Counted from the stretch's first letter, positions 7,789-14,365 are shown. The stretch is 20,134 nucleotides of DNA from Candidatus Pacearchaeota archaeon CG10_big_fil_rev_8_21_14_0_10_30_48 (GCA_002763155.1 PFCU01000043.1:12876-33009), one strand, 5' to 3'. Notes: generated from the letters alone by a model not told the origin. Numbers and translations: made by a program.

Positions 7789-7796
7789 ATATAAAA
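7789..7796 (-). promoter_or_regulatory. Possible TATA box of the uL1 operon
   Basis: The minus strand reads TTTTATAT in the 172-bp gap between uL1 and the upstream gene. It predicts a transcript start near 7767, inside the leader hairpin. A second candidate, TTTATAAA at about 7843-7850, overlaps the end of the upstream gene and would include the full hairpin. Confidence 0.4.
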
Positions 7797-7838
7797 TATG
7801 TTCGATGTAGTACGACAAGATTAATTAAAAATTATAGT

Positions 7839-8261
7839 TTATAAATCTTCACTTTTTAGGTCTAATAATAATTTTTCAATTTTAATTTTAATAAGATGGC
7901 TAATTTTTTTCATACTTTTAATTTTATCGTCTTGAACATCTGGAATTTTCCAAATAATAACTCGCTTTTCATATTTTTTATTTTTATTAAATAATGCAGG
8001 CGGTACATCATCAGCAACGATTATAGTTAAATTTTGCCAGACCATTAATTTAGAACTTAATCCTGATGGTTTTGATTTAACATTAATTTGAAAACTATTA
8101 GCTAATTTTTTTACATTTTCTCCTATAGGATTACCCTTAATTGCTCCAGCAGATTTAGCGACTAATAATTTATTTTTATTTAATTTATTAAAAATACCCT
8201 CGGCAATAACACTTCTAAATCGATTATACTTACATACAAATAAGATTTTAGTTTTTTTCAT
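7839..8261 (-). CDS. Low-molecular-weight phosphatase family protein (ArsC/LMW-PTP fold)
   Basis: 140 residues, normal length for the family. The N-terminal strand ILFVC leads into a phosphate-binding loop of the CX5R type: Cys10-KYNRF-Arg16-Ser17, where Cys10 would be the nucleophile. A C-terminal IIWKIPDV (Asp108) occupies the place of the WDIPDP-like general-acid motif of ArsC-type members. The Cys that often follows in NRCRS-type arsenate reductases is Phe here. Together these favour phosphatase-type chemistry over thioredoxin-coupled arsenate reduction, but the substrate is unknown. It lies 2 bases after the 8264-8710 gene, so the two are surely cotranscribed. Confidence 0.8.
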   Translation of the reverse strand: MKKTKILFVCKYNRFRSVIAEGIFNKLNKNKLLVAKSAGAIKGNPIGENVKKLANSFQINVKSKPSGLSSKLMVWQNLTIIVADDVPPALFNKNKKYEKRVIIWKIPDVQDDKIKSMKKISHLIKIKIEKLLLDLKSEDL

Positions 8262-8263
8262 CT

Positions 8264-8710
8264 TTAGTTATCTAATTCTTTCAAATACTCTTTAATTCTT
8301 TCAATGCTCGGTTGCACAATAAACTTTTCAATTTTATCTTCAAATATTTTATTTAGCGATTCAAATTCACTTAAACAATAAAGGTTGTTATTTTTTTCAA
8401 TTATCATTAAATCTCTTAATCGTTTTAATTGTCGTCGGATATTTGACTCAGCAACTCCTTTAATTTCTAAATTTTCTTTTTTCCTTAATTCTTCAACGCG
8501 TTTTCCAATTTCGATAGAGTCAAGCTTCTTTTTTTCTTTTTGAGATTCAGTAAGAACTTGCAAAATATCGACGATTACATCTCTAGAATCTCCAGGTTGT
8601 AACAATCCTAATGACAAGCAAATTTTTTTAATAAGGTCACGTTTTTCAATCCCATAAGGCCTTTCATATTTTCTTAAGATAATTTCACTTATCGGGGTAT
8701 CTTTCACCAT
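8264..8710 (-). CDS. Putative winged-helix DNA-binding protein
   Basis: 148 residues from the ATG at 8710, or 151 from the ATG at 8719. I choose 8710: the only TATA box is centred about 28 nt from it but only about 20 nt from 8719, so a transcript would probably start after the first ATG. The protein is helical and charged. Residues about 45-110 resemble a winged helix-turn-helix: a helix ending IGKRVEELRKKE, a turn, then SNIRRQLKRLRDLMIIEKNNNLYCLS, with the recognition helix and wing ending in Tyr-Cys-Leu. A C-terminal helical arm follows. It may regulate its own divergent promoter. Family not recognised; the HTH call is by pattern only. Confidence 0.6.
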   Translation of the reverse strand: MVKDTPISEIILRKYERPYGIEKRDLIKKICLSLGLLQPGDSRDVIVDILQVLTESQKEKKKLDSIEIGKRVEELRKKENLEIKGVAESNIRRQLKRLRDLMIIEKNNNLYCLSEFESLNKIFEDKIEKFIVQPSIERIKEYLKELDN

Positions 8711-8735
8711 ATTATACATTAAGAAACATAAATCC

Positions 8736-8743
8736 TTATAAAT
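8736..8743. promoter_or_regulatory. Single TATA box shared by divergent genes
   Basis: TTATAAAT with the symmetric core TTATAA is the only TATA-like sequence between the divergent starts. Its core centre is about 26 nt from the plus-strand ATG (8765) and about 28 nt from the minus-strand ATG (8710), so it could drive both genes with little or no leader. Confidence 0.6.
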
Positions 8744-8764
8744 TTACTTCTTTTTTTACAATTA

Positions 8765-9118
8765 ATGGAATTAATTGCTTTATTGAGTTCTGGGAAAGGC
8801 ACTTGGGCTCAGGTGTCTGGATTGATTAATCATGGAGAATGGGATAACATTATTCTTTTAGGAGACGATTTTGCAAAACAGTTCGAGGCACATGAAAAAA
8901 AATTTGAATTTATTCAGATAGACCTCAATAAAAAACTTGTTGAATTAAAAAAAGAAGTTTTAGAGAAACTTAAAGGAAAAATTATGGGAACAGAAGTGGC
9001 TTTATCAATTGCTTCTGGAAATGGAAAAGAACACATGGCAATTATCTCAGCTATATTGTCTCTTCCCGCAGGAATTAGATTCACAGCATTAACAAAAGAC
9101 GGAATTGTTTACTTATAG
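8765..9118 (+). CDS. Short Rossmann-like protein resembling a stand-alone CARF domain
   Basis: 117 residues, soluble, alternating strands and helices. It opens with a hydrophobic strand and Gly/Ser-rich turn (MELIALLSSGKGTWAQV). It has a second strand NIILLGDDF, a third FEFIQIDL, and a late motif ALSIASGNGKEHMAIISAIL followed by a strand and KDGIVYL. The late motif recalls the G-G-T-K-x-M turn of CARF domains (the nucleotide-sensing part of Csa3 and Csm6). There are no CRISPR genes or repeats in the window and no effector domain is fused. It is divergent from a putative HTH protein. The start fits a TATA box about 26 nt upstream. A CARF relationship is a hypothesis. Confidence 0.7.
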   Translation: MELIALLSSGKGTWAQVSGLINHGEWDNIILLGDDFAKQFEAHEKKFEFIQIDLNKKLVELKKEVLEKLKGKIMGTEVALSIASGNGKEHMAIISAILSLPAGIRFTALTKDGIVYL

Positions 9119-9122
9119 TAAA

Positions 9123-9144
9123 TTTATTTTTTTAAAAAAATAAA
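9123..9144. terminator. 22-bp perfect palindrome, bidirectional oligo-T terminator
   Basis: TTTATTTTTTT followed directly by its reverse complement. It lies between the convergent 8765-9118 gene and the 9193-9258 micropeptide gene, and gives a run of seven T on each strand, so it could end transcripts from both sides. Confidence 0.6.
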
Positions 9145-9192
9145 AAAGAAATAGAGTATATAATAATAAAAATAATTATTTTCTAAAAAGAA

Positions 9193-9258
9193 TTATATTC
9201 TTTTCTTTTTAGCTGCTTTCTTTTTAGCTGCTTTCTTTTTTGCTTTCTTCTTTGCCAT
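9193..9258 (-). CDS. 21-residue Lys/Ala-repeat micropeptide
   Basis: The product is MAKKKAKKKAAKKKAAKKKR plus a final Ile: 12 Lys, 1 Arg and 6 Ala in 21 residues, built on KKKA/KKKAA repeats. An AGAGGT ribosome binding site stands 6 nt before the ATG and a TATA box lies about 45 nt upstream, leaving a leader of about 19 nt, so both transcription and translation signals are in place. A perfect palindromic terminator follows. The composition resembles Lys/Ala-rich tails of nucleoid proteins and histone H1, which suggests binding to DNA, RNA or ribosomes; that is inference. It may be missed by annotation because of its size. It is monocistronic. Confidence 0.65.
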   Translation of the reverse strand: MAKKKAKKKAAKKKAAKKKRI

Positions 9259-9264
9259 TTTGAA

Positions 9265-9270
9265 ACCTCT
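9265..9270 (-). promoter_or_regulatory. Ribosome binding site of the Lys/Ala micropeptide
   Basis: The minus strand reads AGAGGT, 6 nt before the ATG. It is one of the better Shine-Dalgarno matches in the window and is the main argument that the 21-codon frame is translated. Confidence 0.65.
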
Positions 9271-9299
9271 TTTTATTTATAAGTTAATTAATGATTTAT

Positions 9300-9307
9300 T
9301 ATTTAAA
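9300..9307 (-). promoter_or_regulatory. TATA box of the Lys/Ala micropeptide
   Basis: The minus strand reads TTTAAATA, centred about 45 nt from the ATG, which leaves room for a leader carrying the ribosome binding site. A second AT-rich TATA-like run (9275-9283) is closer and would give a nearly leaderless start instead. Confidence 0.5.
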
Positions 9308-9377
9308 TACCTTTCTGTTAATTATTTTTTTAGAAAAGAAATTTATTTTTCCCGTCGATAAAATTTATTTTTTTTTT

Positions 9378-10802
9378 CTATAATGCAATGATCCAACTAA
9401 GAATTAATCCAACAAAGATTAATAAAATAAAATAACTCATCATTTTGTAAATAATTTTTGTAACCTTTTCAGATTTAGTTACACTTAAAATTGTTAAATA
9501 AAAGAATCTTCCTCCATCTAATATTCCTACTGGAAGCATATTAAATAATGCAACAAAGAAATTAATAAGTGCAATCCACCATACTAAATAATAAATAAAT
9601 ACAGGGAAAGCAGTTTTTTCTTGGTAATATATTCCCGGATTTTTAAAGAAGAGAGTGTTTGAAATAAATTTTCGAATACCTTTTGCTTCATTAGTGTTTA
9701 AATTAATTCCTAAAAAAGCTTTTTCAGGAGTTATTGGATGCGCATCGAGAGTTATAGCATTTATTGTTTTACCCTCGGAATTAATTGTTTCAATTTCAAT
9801 AATTTGTCCAGGAGATTTTTCATCTAGAACTCTACTTAGGTCTTCAATTGTCTTTATTTCTTCGCCATCAATTTTTGAGATAGCTCCAAAAATATTATTT
9901 CTAATTGCAGGAGCATCTAAATAAACATTCAATCTTCCTCCGCTATTCTCTTCTCCAACTATTTCCAATTGGTTTTTTAAGGTATTCGTAGGAATTAAAT
10001 ATTTTCCAGAATCTGTTTCAAGGCTAGTAATATTTTTATCTAAAAAATTATTAAAATCTCCGTCGAACTGAAGACCATTAACTGTTTTAATATTTGAAAT
10101 TTCTATATAACCTGAAGGATAAGAATGTATTACTACTCCTGCTGGTGCAAAAGCAAATGAGAAGGTAATCCACATAATAACAAAAAAGATTATTGCAGTA
10201 ATAATATTAGCAAATACTCCTGCAGAAAGAATTGACATCTGAGCAAAGTTTCCTTTATTCTGCATTTCTTTTTCATCAGGTTCTACAAACGCTCCAAGTA
10301 TTGGTCCTAAAAAAGCAAAACCGGTACTTTTAATTTTTAATCCATGAAACTTAGCAAAAATTCCGTGAGAAAATTCGTGAACAACTGCAACAATTAAAAT
10401 TGCAATTATCCAATAAGTAAAATAAAGTGGCGGAAAAAAAGATTCTAACCCAAATAGCGTCGGGAAATATGGAATCAAAGGTAAAATTGGTGGAGCTTTA
10501 ATTGTTTGAGTTATTTGAGGGAATTTGATATAAGTGTAAATAGTAAAACTCAACAAATAGAGCATAGCCCCCATTAAAATAAATCCTATTGTTATCGCAA
10601 AGTACTGTGCAACTCCTATTGTTTTCCTATATTTCTTACCAATGTAGTCAATAAATTTTACTCCTAATTGGGTTCGATAAAGATAAATTATCCCTTCTCT
10701 TTTTAGATTATGTTTTCTGGTATAGAGAAACCAAACCACCCAAATTGTAAAAAATATTAAAAACAATATATCATAAAACAAAAAGTTATTCGTTAAGACC
10801 AT
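9378..10802 (-). CDS. Site-2 protease family (M50) intramembrane zinc metalloprotease with PDZ-like domain
   Basis: 474 residues, membrane-embedded. The zinc-binding HExxH is His142-Glu143-Phe-Ser-His146 in a membrane segment (VAVVHEFSHGIFAKFHG). The third ligand motif LDGG is at about 428-431 near the C-terminus (Asp429). Between them lies an extramembrane region with a PDZ-like segment (about 305-345, ISKIDGEEIKTIEDL). Hydrophobic segments also lie at about 8-27, 65-92, 125-142, 185-215, 395-420 and 450-474. Family members cleave membrane-bound substrates, often transcription factors or signal-peptide remnants; the substrate here is unknown. It is the last gene of aIF5A-eL40-protease, 7 bases after eL40, with a perfect ribosome binding site that overlaps the eL40 stop. 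Confidence 0.93.
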   Translation of the reverse strand: MVLTNNFLFYDILFLIFFTIWVVWFLYTRKHNLKREGIIYLYRTQLGVKFIDYIGKKYRKTIGVAQYFAITIGFILMGAMLYLLSFTIYTYIKFPQITQTIKAPPILPLIPYFPTLFGLESFFPPLYFTYWIIAILIVAVVHEFSHGIFAKFHGLKIKSTGFAFLGPILGAFVEPDEKEMQNKGNFAQMSILSAGVFANIITAIIFFVIMWITFSFAFAPAGVVIHSYPSGYIEISNIKTVNGLQFDGDFNNFLDKNITSLETDSGKYLIPTNTLKNQLEIVGEENSGGRLNVYLDAPAIRNNIFGAISKIDGEEIKTIEDLSRVLDEKSPGQIIEIETINSEGKTINAITLDAHPITPEKAFLGINLNTNEAKGIRKFISNTLFFKNPGIYYQEKTAFPVFIYYLVWWIALINFFVALFNMLPVGILDGGRFFYLTILSVTKSEKVTKIIYKMMSYFILLIFVGLILSWIIAL

Positions 10803-10810
10803 ATCACCTC
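10803..10810 (-). promoter_or_regulatory. Extended ribosome binding site of the site-2 protease
   Basis: The minus strand reads GAGGTGAT immediately before ATATG, an 8-base match to the archaeal 16S rRNA tail. Its first base is also the last base of the eL40 stop codon, so termination and reinitiation are tightly placed. Confidence 0.75.
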
Positions 10811-10974
10811 TATTGAACCTTCTTCATCGCTCTAAAGTCTTTTTTACCACAACGCCTACAACTGACTTTCCTATCGAGGATTTTTTTAGATTCAACTCTG
10901 ACTTTTATTCCACAACGTTTACACAAAAAAACATTCTTAAATAAGCGATTATGTGTAGCAATTAATTTGGCCAT
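10810..10974 (-). CDS. rpl40e: Ribosomal protein eL40
   Basis: 54 residues, the usual size of archaeal eL40, a zinc-ribbon protein of the large subunit near the GTPase centre. The translation runs MAKLIATHNRLFKNVFLC, then CKRC (Cys18/Cys21) and CRRC (Cys39/Cys42), the four zinc ligands. The N-terminal ARLFKN-like segment and basic C-terminus fit the family. It starts one base after the aIF5A stop and ends 7 bases before the protease start, so it lies in the middle of a three-gene operon. Confidence 0.93.
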   Translation of the reverse strand: MAKLIATHNRLFKNVFLCKRCGIKVRVESKKILDRKVSCRRCGKKDFRAMKKVQ

Positions 10975-10975
10975 T

Positions 10976-11365
10976 TTATATTTTTCTTTTAATTATTTTT
11001 TTATCTTCAACTTCCCAATATTCTACTTGATCTCCTTCATATAATTCTGGGACCTCTTCAGTAGGAATAGGTAAATCAAAAGTTTCGTAGCTTTCAATAT
11101 CCATAACATTAACTGCTTCAGGGCTCATTGAAAGCACCTGAGCTTTTTTCTTTTCAATTAAAGGAACTTCAAATCTTTCATGGCCCGGTCGAGCAATTAC
11201 TTTCTTTTTACCGTCGATAATTCCAATAGCCTCAATTCTAACCTTAGCGTGTCCATGCTTCCCTGTTTTACTTACATTAATACTCTTAACATTACATGGC
11301 TCCCCATCAATAATAATTGTGCTTCCAGATCTTACAGCAGTGCCTTCAATAATTTTATAAGCCAT
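10976..11365 (-). CDS. eif5a: Translation factor aIF5A
   Basis: 129 residues, the usual archaeal length. aIF5A binds at the ribosomal E site and relieves stalling, notably on proline-rich stretches, and helps termination. The N-terminal SH3-like domain carries the hypusination loop SKTGKHGHAK, with Lys36 as the residue to be modified by deoxyhypusine synthase. The C-terminal OB-fold domain ends DQVEYWEVEDKKIIKRKI. A TATA box 25 nt upstream predicts a leaderless mRNA, and the same box also faces the divergent FKBP gene. It leads aIF5A-eL40-site-2 protease. Confidence 0.97.
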   Translation of the reverse strand: MAYKIIEGTAVRSGSTIIIDGEPCNVKSINVSKTGKHGHAKVRIEAIGIIDGKKKVIARPGHERFEVPLIEKKKAQVLSMSPEAVNVMDIESYETFDLPIPTEEVPELYEGDQVEYWEVEDKKIIKRKI

Positions 11366-11386
11366 AATAACTACGAGAAAAATAGA

Positions 11387-11394
11387 TTTATAAA
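11387..11394. promoter_or_regulatory. Symmetric TATA box between aIF5A and FKBP genes
   Basis: TTTATAAA is a perfect palindrome. Its centre is 25-26 nt from both the minus-strand ATG (11365) and the plus-strand ATG (11416), so one box can serve two leaderless genes. No second TATA box is seen in the 50-bp gap. Confidence 0.75.
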
Positions 11395-11415
11395 CATTGC
11401 CTTTCCATAATTAAA

Positions 11416-12084
11416 ATGGAAACAATAAAGAAAAACGATTTTGTAGAATTAATTTTTACAGGAAAAACAAAAGATGGAAATATCTTTGATACTAACGTTC
11501 CATCTGAAGCTAAAAAGATAGATTTGAAAATTGAAGAGAAACCTTTTGTAATTTGCGTTGGACAAAAAATGGTTGTTGAAGGTTTGGACGATTCTTTAGA
11601 AGGAAAAGAAGTAGCTAAGGAATACCAAATTGAATTGCCTCCGAAAAAAGCTTTTGGCGAAAGAGAACGCGAAAAAGTCCGATTAATTCCTCTAAATATT
11701 TTTACGGAGAAAAATATTATGCCTAAACAGGGAATGGTCTTACATCTTGATTATCAATTAGTAAGAATTGCAAGTGTTTCGGGAGGAAGAGTATTAGTTG
11801 ATTTTAATAATCCTCTCGCAGGAAAAGAGATAATTTATGAATTTACTATCGTCAAGAAGATAAATGAAGACAAAGAAAAGATAGACTCAATTATTAATTA
11901 TTTTCTAAGAAAAAAATTAGATTATACCTTGGAAGGGAAAAAAGCAATTTTTGAAGTAGATAAATCGCTTGAACCCCTAATTAATATGTTGAATGATAAA
12001 TTCAAGGAAATTATGGGCGTTGAAATGATTATTAAGAGTAAGGTAAAAGACAAGATGGGGGATGAAAACAACTCATCACAATAA
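11416..12084 (+). CDS. FKBP-type peptidyl-prolyl cis-trans isomerase (SlyD-like)
   Basis: 222 residues. The N-terminal FKBP domain (about 1-150) starts IKKNDFVELIFTGKTKDGNIFDT and has GQKMVVEGLDDSLEGKEV and PPKKAFGERE, typical of archaeal long-type FKBPs. Their inserted-in-flap domain (here about 85-130) adds chaperone activity. The last 70 residues are a charged extension with EVDKSLEPLINMLNDKFKE, seen in many archaeal members. It likely speeds prolyl isomerisation and holds unfolded cytosolic proteins. Leaderless expression from the shared TATA box at 11387 is predicted. FtsZ follows on the same strand but has its own TATA box. Confidence 0.92.
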   Translation: METIKKNDFVELIFTGKTKDGNIFDTNVPSEAKKIDLKIEEKPFVICVGQKMVVEGLDDSLEGKEVAKEYQIELPPKKAFGEREREKVRLIPLNIFTEKNIMPKQGMVLHLDYQLVRIASVSGGRVLVDFNNPLAGKEIIYEFTIVKKINEDKEKIDSIINYFLRKKLDYTLEGKKAIFEVDKSLEPLINMLNDKFKEIMGVEMIIKSKVKDKMGDENNSSQ

Positions 12085-12087
12085 TCC

Positions 12088-12095
12088 TTATAAAT
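12088..12095 (+). promoter_or_regulatory. TATA box, leaderless promoter of ftsZ
   Basis: TTATAAAT begins 4 bases past the FKBP stop codon and is centred about 25 nt before the ATG at 12116. This spacing is what decides the ftsZ start. Confidence 0.6.
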
Positions 12096-12115
12096 TAAAT
12101 AACACTTTTGAAAAA

Positions 12116-13291
12116 ATGGAAGAGGTATACGAACGAGATAATTATGGAAATTCTTTGAATAAAAATAAAAAGGATGATTTTTCTCAGCCTGATTCTTATA
12201 AGGGATTTTCTCATGAGATGAGTTCAAATCCCGACGTGGCAGACATTGATAAAGAGTTAGAAGAATTAATCAAAAAGCAAAATGCTAAAATAAAAGTAAT
12301 TGGAATTGGAGGAGGAGGGAATAACACTCTGAGCAGAATTTATGAAATAGGAATTAAAGGTGGAGAAATGATTGCTATGAATACTGACGCTCAAGATTTA
12401 CTTTATGCAAATTCAGATAAAAAAGTTCTTCTTGGAAGAGAATTAACTCGAGGTTTGGGTGCTGGAAGCAATCCTAAAATTGGAGAGGAAGCAGCATTAG
12501 AATCAGAACATGAAATAAAGAAGAAATTAGAAGGAGCAGATATGGTTTTTATTACATGCGGTTTAGGAGGAGGTTCAGGTTCAGGAGCAGCTCCTGTTGT
12601 TGCAGATTTAGCAAAGAAACAAGGAGCTTTAGTAATTGGAATAGTTACAATGCCTTTCACAATTGAAGGAGAAAAAAGAATAGAGAACGCTTCAAATGCT
12701 TTGGAAAAATTAGAAAGTATCGTAGACACTTTAATTGTAATTCCCAACGACAAATTATTAGAATTAGTTCCTGATTTACCTTTACAAACAGCTTTCAAAG
12801 TTGCTGATGAAATTTTAACTAATGCTGTGAAAGGAATTGCTGAAATGGTAACTAAAGCAGGATTGGTGAATTTGGATTTTGCAGATATTAAAACAATTAT
12901 GGCTAACGGTGGAGTTTCTTTAATTGGTGTTGGAGAATCAGATACAGAATCTCGAGCTTTAGAGGCAGTGGATAAAGCTTTGAATAATCCTTTATTAGAT
13001 GTCGATGTTTCAAATGCTCGTGGAGCTTTAGTCAATATTATTGGTGGTCATGATCTTTCATTAGAGGAGTCAAAGATTATTATTGAAGAAATAGGAAAAC
13101 ATTTAGGCGATGGTGCTAGGTTAATTTGGGGAGCACAGATAGCTCCGGACATGGATAAAACAGTGAGAGTTACAGTTATTGTGACAGGCGTAAAAAGTCC
13201 TCAAATTCTCGGATTTAGCGAAAACGTTTCCAAGGGAGAACGAATGCAAGGCGAACTTTCTAATGAATTAGGAATTGAATTTTTGAAGTAA
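12116..13291 (+). CDS. ftsZ: Cell division protein FtsZ
   Basis: 391 residues from the ATG at 12116; an in-frame ATG at 12062 would add 18 residues and overlap FKBP. I prefer 12116 because a TATA box is centred 25 nt before it, the spacing used by other genes here. Residues 1-58 are a charged linker. The GTPase domain starts KVIGIGGGGNNT; the tubulin signature is GGGSGSG (151-157) with Ser in place of the usual Thr; the T7 catalytic loop is NLDFADIK (252-259). The C-terminal tail ELGIEFLK may be the peptide that binds SepF. FtsZ polymerises into the division ring. SepF lies 3.3 kb downstream. Confidence 0.95.
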   Translation: MEEVYERDNYGNSLNKNKKDDFSQPDSYKGFSHEMSSNPDVADIDKELEELIKKQNAKIKVIGIGGGGNNTLSRIYEIGIKGGEMIAMNTDAQDLLYANSDKKVLLGRELTRGLGAGSNPKIGEEAALESEHEIKKKLEGADMVFITCGLGGGSGSGAAPVVADLAKKQGALVIGIVTMPFTIEGEKRIENASNALEKLESIVDTLIVIPNDKLLELVPDLPLQTAFKVADEILTNAVKGIAEMVTKAGLVNLDFADIKTIMANGGVSLIGVGESDTESRALEAVDKALNNPLLDVDVSNARGALVNIIGGHDLSLEESKIIIEEIGKHLGDGARLIWGAQIAPDMDKTVRVTVIVTGVKSPQILGFSENVSKGERMQGELSNELGIEFLK

Positions 13292-13342
13292 AGTTTGTTA
13301 CTTATTATAAATCTGTATGATGTTTTGTTCCCACAATGTATT

Positions 13343-13885
13343 CTAAGCATTTATTCCAATAAAATATACTATTCCTATAATAATTAATAATAAAATTATT
13401 ATCCCAAAAGAGACTTTTTCAACTAATTGAAATATCCAATTACCATATTTAAATTTGTAAATAATTAATAACAAAATACTGATACTATAAATTATTAAAG
13501 CAGGAATTAAGAAAAAAGTCATAGGACCAATTAGTGCTAATGAATCGGATTCAATAGATAAGATATAGATTGCACTTAATGCAAAGATTATCACAAAAAA
13601 GATAGCTACAAAATTTATAATCAAAGCAGATTTAACTAAACCTAAATCTTTTTTCCTATCTCTTCCAAGTCTATAATAAAATAACCCTGGATAAAAACCT
13701 AAAATAAAAACCAAAATAGACGATAAAATTCCTTTGATAACAACTTCCCAGATGTAATCAAATTGGTCGTAACCTCTTGTTAAGGGCTTTGTCTCAGATA
13801 TGTAATTAAACATAATAACAAGAATAATAATAAAAGTAAGAATCATCAAGAAAATACCGAATCCCTTGTAAACCTTTAAGTTCAT
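13343..13885 (-). CDS. Uncharacterised membrane protein, about five transmembrane segments
   Basis: 180 residues from the ATG at 13885, or 182 from the ATG at 13891. The inner ATG fits the TATA box (centre about 25 nt away) better. Hydrophobic segments lie at about 8-30, 50-70, 85-110, 118-143 and 153-178, joined by short loops; RLGRDRKKDLG (about 73-83) is a positively charged loop, probably cytoplasmic. No catalytic motif or known family is recognised. It is a single gene convergent with ftsZ, 51 bases away, so a link to division has only proximity behind it. Confidence 0.75.
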   Translation of the reverse strand: MNLKVYKGFGIFLMILTFIIILVIMFNYISETKPLTRGYDQFDYIWEVVIKGILSSILVFILGFYPGLFYYRLGRDRKKDLGLVKSALIINFVAIFFVIIFALSAIYILSIESDSLALIGPMTFFLIPALIIYSISILLLIIYKFKYGNWIFQLVEKVSFGIIILLLIIIGIVYFIGINA

Positions 13886-13906
13886 ACTCATATTAGTAAC
13901 TCTCCA

Positions 13907-13914
13907 TTTAAAAA
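13907..13914 (-). promoter_or_regulatory. TATA box of the 13343-13885 membrane protein
   Basis: The minus strand reads TTTTTAAA; the core is about 25 nt from the ATG at 13885. Confidence 0.5.
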
Positions 13915-14036
13915 GTCTCTTATAATTAAATTACATTGTGAGACGCTCTATTTGCACTAATTATAAAATCGCGAAACATTTTAATGAATTCTGATGCAAA
14001 GTAAATTATAATTCACGAAGTGAGTTCAACTAAAGT

Positions 14037-14044
14037 TTTAAATA
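14037..14044 (+). promoter_or_regulatory. TATA box, leaderless promoter of secE
   Basis: TTTAAATA is centred about 25 nt before the ATG at 14066. The rest of the 180-bp gap upstream shows only a small hairpin with a GAA triloop (14010-14026). Confidence 0.6.
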
Positions 14045-14065
14045 ATAACTTTTTCTACATAAATC

Positions 14066-14239
14066 ATGGCATTTGACTTTAAAGCATTTGGAAAAAAATG
14101 TATTCGAGTTTGGCATGTTTTGAAAAAACCACAGAAAGATGAATTTCTTATGGTTGCAAAAGTCTCAGCTATAGGTATTTTAGCAATTGGCTTAATGGGA
14201 TTTATAATTTCTTTAATTGTAAGAGAAATAGCCCCCTAA
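14066..14239 (+). CDS. secE: Protein translocase subunit SecE (Sec61 gamma)
   Basis: 57 residues, right for archaeal SecE. An amphipathic N-terminal helix (RVWHVLKKPQKDEFLMVAK, about 14-32) is followed by one transmembrane segment (about 33-52, ending FIISLIV) and a short tail REIAP. SecE clamps the SecY channel. It sits just upstream of Spt5 and uL11, the order found in many archaea. A TATA box 25 nt upstream predicts a leaderless transcript. The 197-bp gap to Spt5 and its separate TATA candidates suggest Spt5 can also be transcribed alone. Confidence 0.92.
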   Translation: MAFDFKAFGKKCIRVWHVLKKPQKDEFLMVAKVSAIGILAIGLMGFIISLIVREIAP

Positions 14240-14330
14240 AACTCAGCATGTAAGACAGGGATATATGTCTATGGGAGCACAAATGAAATTTATCGAAAGA
14301 TTAATAAACCCTCTATCTTAAATAAAATTA

Positions 14331-14355
14331 CTACTTCTAAAATATTAAGAAGTGG
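14331..14355 (+). promoter_or_regulatory. Hairpin in the leader between secE and spt5
   Basis: CTACTTCT pairs with AGAAGTGG (8 bp with one G-T pair) around a 9-nt loop. It lies just before a GCGGAG ribosome-binding-like motif and a 24-codon frame that overlaps the Spt5 start. Confidence 0.35.
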
Positions 14356-14365
14356 CGGAGCAAAT

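Noticed and set aside
12062..12115. An 18-residue N-terminal extension of FtsZ
   Set aside because: It would overlap the FKBP gene and run across the TATA box that fits the ATG at 12116. It remains possible if ftsZ is translated from the FKBP transcript.
12403..13035. A 210-codon minus-strand frame inside ftsZ
   Set aside because: It is the mirror of a clear FtsZ gene; the Ser/Ala-rich composition is typical of an antisense shadow.
13292..13342. ATGATGT near 13317 as a C box of a C/D small RNA
   Set aside because: No matching CTGA D box or second box pair at the right distance.
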